Of a DNA stretch of 46,926 nt, positions 42,203 through 46,926 are shown piece after piece; the first letter of the stretch is position 1, and each line of letters starts with the position of its first letter. Both the position numbers and the translations under genes were made by a program. This DNA comes from Halospina denitrificans (GTDB lineage Bacteria > Pseudomonadota > Gammaproteobacteria > Pseudomonadales > Oleiphilaceae): assembly GCF_004364635.1 (NCBI RefSeq), contig NZ_SOAX01000005.1, forward strand, positions 208,714 through 255,639, read 5' to 3'. The notes beneath the pieces are model-generated. The model had not been told where the DNA came from and searched no databases. It was given only the letters and a program-made list of their open reading frames with translations.

Positions 42203-45200
42203 CTAGAACTTTAAGGCGTCCAGAGTGCTTGTGAATGAGGTACCGCTGGAATCGCCACCGCCAAACACGTACATACGATCTCCGATGGTGCCGCCGGCGG
42301 CGCCATGTTTCGGTGTCGGGATCTGGGTCAGGGAGCGCCAGGTGTCGGTGGTCGGGTCATATTCCTCGTTCTGCGGGAATACGCCGTTACCCACACCGCT
42401 GTCCTCGCCGCCTATCACTTGGGCACGGTCATTCAGGGTTCCGACCACCATGGTGCGTCGTCCGGTCGGCATCGGCGCACGCGCCGTCCATGTTCCGGTT
42501 GAGGCACTGAACATCTCCACGGAATTCAGGGTGCCATCAATGGTAGTTCCGTCCGCGTTCCGGGTGCGCCCGCCAAAGACGTATAGGTTTCCGTCGAGCA
42601 CTGCCGTACCGGGGTTGTCCCGTCGGGTGGTCATGGGGGTCCCTGTGGACCAGGTGTTGGTGGCCGGATTATAGATTTCGACCAGGTTGACAGAGGCGCC
42701 GTTGGTGTCCATTCCTCCAACCACGTAAATCCGATCGCCCACAACCTCCGCTGAAGCTCCACCACGGGCGGTGGGCATGGGGGCCAGGGTACTCCATTGA
42801 CCGGTTGCCGGGTTATACCGGGATGAGTTGGCGACCGCACCGGAGAACGGCGCTTGAGAGCCACCGAAAACATATGCCTGGCCGTTGTAAGCCACGCCGG
42901 CGGGATTCTCGACGCCCGGGCCGGGCAGGTTATTGCCGGCGGACCAGCTGTCGGTCTGGGTGTCATAGATCAGCAAGCTGTTGAGGTGGCCGCTCGCGTC
43001 CTTGCCGCCCACTGCATAGAGCTTGTTACCCAGGGCGATGCCACGCGGGTCGAGTATGGGGAACGGTCCAGCGGAAAGGCCTTCCCAGCACCCAAGACTG
43101 ACCGGGTCAAGAGCGCTGACGACGTCGCCGCCGAACTCGCCCACAAAGATGACTCCTTGAGGATTGGTGGTCATCGGCAGCGGGTCGTTGAACCCCGTTA
43201 TCAACGGTTCACCTTCAACAACGCTATTGCCACTGGCGTCTAGGCGCATACGGAACACGTCGTCACCCACGGAGTAGTTGGTGATCAACAGCTGGCCGTT
43301 GAGCGTGTCCGCAACACAGCCTTCCGGTGCGTTGTACTCGACAATGGCGTTGGATGAGGTGTGATCGCCAATCGTGTAGATGGGCGGCTGATAATTCTGC
43401 ATTGGGGCCACATTCTGGAAACTGCCGTCCTTGAACACACACTCGTCCCGGTAGGGGTTGGGATGGCCGTAATACTTGCCCTGCTCGAGCTTCAGCAGGA
43501 TATCCGGCTGTGAACCGGGGTTGTGCCCGCCATTGAGGTAGGAGGTGGTGGAGGCCATGCCAAAGCACTCAGGTTGAGGGCTTGGGGGGAAGGTTCCCGT
43601 AACGCCCAGGCCGTTGTCCGGCGCGTAAAGGTTGCCGTTGGAGTGGAACACGAAGTCATACATGTTCCGTAGCCCGGTCGCATAAGGCACAACATCGCAG
43701 GGCGGCGGACCAAAGATGTTGCTGGAGTTATTGCAGGTCCCGTCGAACCCGGCGGCGAACACATCAGCCACTAGCAGGGCGGCACTGAGGGGTTGTTCCT
43801 CCATGGTCCCGAATTCGGTGTTGGCGCTGTTGGGGGCACCGGCGCCGGTATTGCCGCCCTGGGCTATGTAAAGGCGATTGTCTGGCCCAAAGTGGATTGA
43901 GTTGGTGCCGTGATTGGCCTGGGCACGCGGAATCCCGGTGATGGGGTGTTCCACGGAGGTGAAGTTGGCTCCGGACAGGTGGCTGATCATCCCGGAGTTG
44001 GGTTCGCCGTCATCGATGGATGGCGACGAGTGGCCCACCCACAGATCCACATTGGAGGCCGTGGCATTGGGGCCAACGGTAATGCCGAGCGTCAGGCGGG
44101 GACCGAGCGCGTCCACCAGGCTGGTTATTTCCTGCTCGTTAACAACGTTCATTTCGTCGTCAAAGGTGAGTGCATGAATCACCCCGAAGAGTTCGGTGAC
44201 GTAGAGCCGATCATCCGGGCCCCAGACCATCGAGGTCGGGAATGACACCGGATGGGTCTTTTTCAGGAACTCCACGCTGCTTTCCGGGGCAATTACCCCG
44301 CCGCCGTCTAGGAGCGAGAAGTCATCGAAGACGTACTGCAGGGGCGCGTTCGCGTGGCGGTGCGTTGCCGTGATACCCGTGAAGCTGCGAGTACCGATCT
44401 CCGGGTCGATGCCTGCGGCGTCGAAGCTGAAAAACTCTTCCGGAGGACTCACGGCGCCGAGTTTGACCGAGCTGCCGTCATCGATCCGGTACAAGGCGGA
44501 CACGGTCCGCAGGTACGGATCCACCAGCAGGGACAGGGTCACGTCACTCGTTGAAAGGTTACCCATGGGCTTGCCGCCTTCGGCGACGCGCTCACCTGCA
44601 ACTTCCAATAAATATTGGATTTCGGTACCGCTAGGTTTGGAAACGATGACGGTCTTGACGTAGTTGTCTTGATCGTTGCCGAAATAGAGACCGGCCTGTT
44701 CATAGTTGCCGGAGCCTGCTGGCGGGTTGATCAGCTGTGTCGACACCAGGGTTTTCTGGTTGGGCGCCTGGAAGCCGACACCCAGTGCGTTGTCCAGGGC
44801 ATTGTCACCAAGGTAGGCGATCCCGGAGGTGGTGGTGACGGTAAGCGTTCCCGCCGAGAAGTCCAGGTCAAGGTTCTCGGGCTTGTAGCCGTCGCCGTTG
44901 TAGGGTTGGTCGATCCAGGTGAACCCCGTGCCCAGCCCGGATTGATCCGAAAGTCCGCCCTCATCTTCCGTAAAGCTCAGTTGATAGGGCAGGTCGACCC
45001 GCACCTCACTGCAACTGGAGGGCGAACACTTGTCCTGATCGCTATATTTGAGTTCTACGGGAACATTCAGGGACGGTAGGCCGCTGGAGGTTATCGATAC
45101 CATGCCGTCATAGGTGCCGAAAGCCAACCCGTTTACGTCGGTGCTGACGCTGATGGTGGCGGGGGTGGTCCCGGCTGTTGTCGAGAGATTAATCCAAGGC

Positions 45201-46447
45201 TGGTTTGCGGAAATGGCAAAGTCCGTACTGCTGCCTGAGCCAGTGAAGACGTCCAGATTCCGGCTGCCGGCGGCATTATCCGGCGTTGCCGAAAAAAACA
45301 ACGCATTCGGATCGCTTTGCAGCGTATTGTCCCCGGTCTCGTCATTCGCCACATTAATGAGGGCGGCGCTCTCGGATACCGTTCCATCACTGGTTTTTAC
45401 AAGGGCACTGACCAGGTGGTCACCATCCGGGAGAGCGGTGGTAGCGAACGGTTTGGCTGAGAAGTCTGATGCGGTCCCCGCCAGATCATAGGGGACTTTA
45501 TTCTCCGTCTGGTAGGGTGAGCCGGTGTTCTCGGGATCGTTGATATAGAAACGAACCTGTTCGATTTCTGGCTGTTCCGCCACGAACACAAAAATATCAC
45601 CGGAGACGCCAGCACCGTGGAGATCAATGGCCCCCGTGCGGCTGCTATTGGTGCTCAAACGCAGTGGGTAGGTGCTACTGCTCGCGGCCGGGACCACATC
45701 AAGCAATACGATGAGGGAGGCCGTGTCATGACCGCTTGCTGTGGCCTGGACTGTTGCTTCGTAGGATCCCGGCGCGAGACTGGAGGGGTCGACGGTCAGG
45801 GTTAAGTTGCTTGGCGTGGTACCGGTACTTGGTGATACCGAGAGCCATTCCGCATTGTCACTGACGCTGAATGAGGCACTGCCGCTGGTCGCGGAAAGGT
45901 CGACGGACTGCGAAGCAGGGGCCGCGTCTTCGGGCAACGCAAAGGATTGAGACACATCGGAAAACGACAGGGCCGGGATGCTGTTGTCAATGGTGATCAA
46001 CCCCGACTGGGTTTCGGTGGCCCCTGAATTGTAAGTGATTCGGGCCGTCACCGTGTGCTGGCCATCCGCCTCCGTTGTCGTATCGAAGGGGTAGGCGGTG
46101 CCATCCGCTGCGGTTCCGGCAAAATCAAAGGCCGGGATGTTTTCTGTTTGCCGGGGCGAGGCTGGTGGCCCGGCATCCAAGTAAAACTCGACTCGCTTCA
46201 GGTCAGTGGCTGGCCCCACGAAGATGAAGGCTTCACCCGTTATTGCCTGGTTGCTCAGTGGTACCGCCCCAGAGCGGTTGGGCAATTCACTGACAAGAAG
46301 CTGAGGTGCTGCCAGTGCGCCCATTGGCACCACAAAAAATGCAAGCAGAAGTAGCGTTTGCCAAACGATGTGTCTGAGAGTTTGAGGCCGACGACCCGTT
46401 GCAGCGCTCCATCCATTGGTTCCATTCAAATCCCTGTTGATCACCAT
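42203..46447 (-). CDS. Giant secreted protein: Ig-like/BACON repeats, sugar-dehydrogenase-like propeller and Kelch repeats
   Basis: The product is about 1414 aa. After an N-terminal signal (LLLLAFFVVPMGALA) it has two copies of a module beginning NRSGAVPL / SSRTGAIDL, with VEFYLDAG / VRFYINDPE strands. Two BACON-like domains (NAEWLSVSPSTGTTP; NQPWINLSTTAGTTP), a lectin-like jelly roll, a glucose/sorbosone-dehydrogenase-like propeller (WGPDDRLYVTELFG) and C-terminal Kelch repeats follow. From QSDPNALFF to the end it is nearly the same protein as the 38866 gene. ATG 46447 is preferred over 46525 because AAAAAGGTGG lies just upstream and the signal peptide then fits. A CRP-type site lies upstream. 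Confidence 0.82.
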   Translation of the reverse strand: MVINRDLNGTNGWSAATGRRPQTLRHIVWQTLLLLAFFVVPMGALAAPQLLVSELPNRSGAVPLSNQAITGEAFIFVGPATDLKRVEFYLDAGPPASPRQTENIPAFDFAGTAADGTAYPFDTTTEADGQHTVTARITYNSGATETQSGLITIDNSIPALSFSDVSQSFALPEDAAPASQSVDLSATSGSASFSVSDNAEWLSVSPSTGTTPSNLTLTVDPSSLAPGSYEATVQATASGHDTASLIVLLDVVPAASSSTYPLRLSTNSSRTGAIDLHGAGVSGDIFVFVAEQPEIEQVRFYINDPENTGSPYQTENKVPYDLAGTASDFSAKPFATTALPDGDHLVSALVKTSDGTVSESAALINVANDETGDNTLQSDPNALFFSATPDNAAGSRNLDVFTGSGSSTDFAISANQPWINLSTTAGTTPATISVSTDVNGLAFGTYDGMVSITSSGLPSLNVPVELKYSDQDKCSPSSCSEVRVDLPYQLSFTEDEGGLSDQSGLGTGFTWIDQPYNGDGYKPENLDLDFSAGTLTVTTTSGIAYLGDNALDNALGVGFQAPNQKTLVSTQLINPPAGSGNYEQAGLYFGNDQDNYVKTVIVSKPSGTEIQYLLEVAGERVAEGGKPMGNLSTSDVTLSLLVDPYLRTVSALYRIDDGSSVKLGAVSPPEEFFSFDAAGIDPEIGTRSFTGITATHRHANAPLQYVFDDFSLLDGGGVIAPESSVEFLKKTHPVSFPTSMVWGPDDRLYVTELFGVIHALTFDDEMNVVNEQEITSLVDALGPRLTLGITVGPNATASNVDLWVGHSSPSIDDGEPNSGMISHLSGANFTSVEHPITGIPRAQANHGTNSIHFGPDNRLYIAQGGNTGAGAPNSANTEFGTMEEQPLSAALLVADVFAAGFDGTCNNSSNIFGPPPCDVVPYATGLRNMYDFVFHSNGNLYAPDNGLGVTGTFPPSPQPECFGMASTTSYLNGGHNPGSQPDILLKLEQGKYYGHPNPYRDECVFKDGSFQNVAPMQNYQPPIYTIGDHTSSNAIVEYNAPEGCVADTLNGQLLITNYSVGDDVFRMRLDASGNSVVEGEPLITGFNDPLPMTTNPQGVIFVGEFGGDVVSALDPVSLGCWEGLSAGPFPILDPRGIALGNKLYAVGGKDASGHLNSLLIYDTQTDSWSAGNNLPGPGVENPAGVAYNGQAYVFGGSQAPFSGAVANSSRYNPATGQWSTLAPMPTARGGASAEVVGDRIYVVGGMDTNGASVNLVEIYNPATNTWSTGTPMTTRRDNPGTAVLDGNLYVFGGRTRNADGTTIDGTLNSVEMFSASTGTWTARAPMPTGRRTMVVGTLNDRAQVIGGEDSGVGNGVFPQNEEYDPTTDTWRSLTQIPTPKHGAAGGTIGDRMYVFGGGDSSGTSFTSTLDALKF

Positions 46448-46831
46448 TTTTCCACCTTTTTTTGTTGAAATGGCCTGAATGACCAGAGGAGCTGCATCAA
46501 AAAAGGTGCCAGCATAGAAAATCATCAGAAGTTACATGGAGGTAACTATAAAAATGTGACGGCTATCACAGAAGTGTGTATCAAAACCTGACAGAGAGGT
46601 TTCGGAAAAATTCCGCGAAAACTCTTCGTGATCAGATACCTGAAAAAATGCTGTGACAGCGCGGCCGTAAAGAATATAGACGTCGATTTCCAGTGTGGGA
46701 ATACAGGGGTTGCAGCATTGGTAGGCCTACAGGTTTGTCATGCTCGGTGTCTGCTGCATCGGGGGCTTGCCACCACGTAACGAAGGCTGTTTATATTTTG
46801 GTCCCGTCATCTACTGTTTTTCTAATTATAA
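46448..46831. other. Promoter region of the giant secreted protein gene
   Basis: No gene is visible. On the minus strand TATGCT (46516 down to 46511) fits a -10 box with no good -35 box. GTTAC-N6-GTAAC (46531-46546) is a small palindrome, and a perfect CRP-type site lies at 46555-46570. A further short palindrome CGGAA-N3-TTCCG lies near 46603-46615. The rest, up to the insertion sequence, shows nothing I can name. Confidence 0.45.
46555..46570. promoter_or_regulatory. CRP/Vfr-type binding site upstream of the giant secreted protein
   Basis: TGTGACGGCTATCACA is an exact TGTGA-N6-TCACA palindrome. Its centre is about 58-60 bases from the transcription start predicted from the TATGCT box, close to the -61.5 spacing of class I CRP promoters. 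This suggests activation by cAMP-CRP. Confidence 0.65.
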
Positions 46832-46926
46832 TGATCCGCCCCACTGATTCTGGACACCGCGTTAAGCGAGTACAATCCGCTTATGAGGTGATCCGAGATG
46901 AGCAAGCAAAAGCGCAACCGCTATTC
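46832..46926 (+). mobile_element. Left end of an IS3-like insertion sequence (cut by window edge)
   Basis: TGATCCGCCCCACTGATTCT at 46832 has the TG start and CCGCCCC core seen at ends of many IS3-family elements. It is followed after 66 bases by the start of a small basic ORF. The right end is outside the window, so the family call is provisional. Confidence 0.5.
46898..46926 (+). CDS. Transposase OrfA-like N-terminus (partial)
   Basis: Only nine full codons are visible, MSKQKRNRY. This basic start is typical of IS3-family OrfA proteins. GAGGTGAT lies upstream of the ATG. The gene continues past the window. Confidence 0.5.

Noticed and set aside
38866-46447. Assembly duplication as explanation of the two giant paralogues
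   Set aside because: Many scattered base and residue differences and different N-termini show a real, diverged tandem duplication.
1-46926. CRISPR arrays, tRNA or rRNA genes
   Set aside because: I saw no regularly spaced direct repeats and no tRNA- or rRNA-like sequence.

Overview
The window reads as a gammaproteobacterial chromosome segment. Gene content and codon use suggest a Marinobacter-like marine genus, but this is an inference without any database search. It is dominated by one large exopolysaccharide (EPS) locus of the type linked to the PEP-CTERM/exosortase (XrtA) system.

Layout. Bases 1-345 hold a deleted remnant of prpD (2-methylcitrate dehydratase), followed by a clear terminator. 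Next come a vanillyl-alcohol-oxidase-type FAD enzyme (655-2277), an exosortase-system acyltransferase (2396-3235) and, on the minus strand, a THxN-type PEP-CTERM protein (3339-4160) and a UDP-HexNAc 6-dehydrogenase, TviB (4573-5853). Bases 6069-14072 are a GC-rich, tightly coupled plus-strand operon. It holds the standard XrtA-associated EPS genes: initiating sugar transferase, Wza-type export lipoprotein, Wzz-type chain-length protein, BY-kinase-like ATPase, beta-barrel protein, polysaccharide deacetylase and a membrane GT2. A good sigma-70 promoter lies at 5953-5980.

From about 14050 to 38600 the sequence becomes AT-richer and patchy. This is the variable, polymer-specific part. It contains four GT4 and four GT2 glycosyltransferases, two SAM methyltransferases, two PaaK/CapK-like adenylate-forming enzymes, a CapA-like protein, a QueC-like PP-loop enzyme, a second deacetylase, a secreted lectin-like protein, a Wzy-like polymerase, a CelD-type GNAT, a Wzx flippase, a sulfotransferase and an unknown gene. 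At its left edge is a fossil, 14922-15264, in which the N-terminus of a GT4 is joined to the C-terminus of a GT2. This is direct evidence of earlier gene replacement.

Bases 38866-46447 (minus strand) hold two tandem paralogous giant secreted proteins that combine BACON-like, sugar-dehydrogenase-like propeller and Kelch modules. A perfect CRP-type palindrome sits upstream of the larger one, and a second perfect palindrome lies at 4481-4496. The right edge cuts into what looks like an IS3-family insertion sequence.

How the genes could work together. The 6069 enzyme starts a lipid-linked repeat, the GTs extend it with TviB-derived N-acetyl-hexosaminuronic acid among other sugars, and Wzx/Wzy move and polymerise it. 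Wzz, the kinase-like protein, Wza and the barrel protein control length and export. The deacetylases, methyltransferases, sulfotransferase, ligases, CapA and QueC-like proteins would decorate it. No exosortase gene and none of its PrsK/PrsR regulators are in the window, so they must lie elsewhere if the system is functional. The most original idea here is that the QueC-like enzyme may amidate a uronic acid (or form a nitrile) on the polysaccharide.
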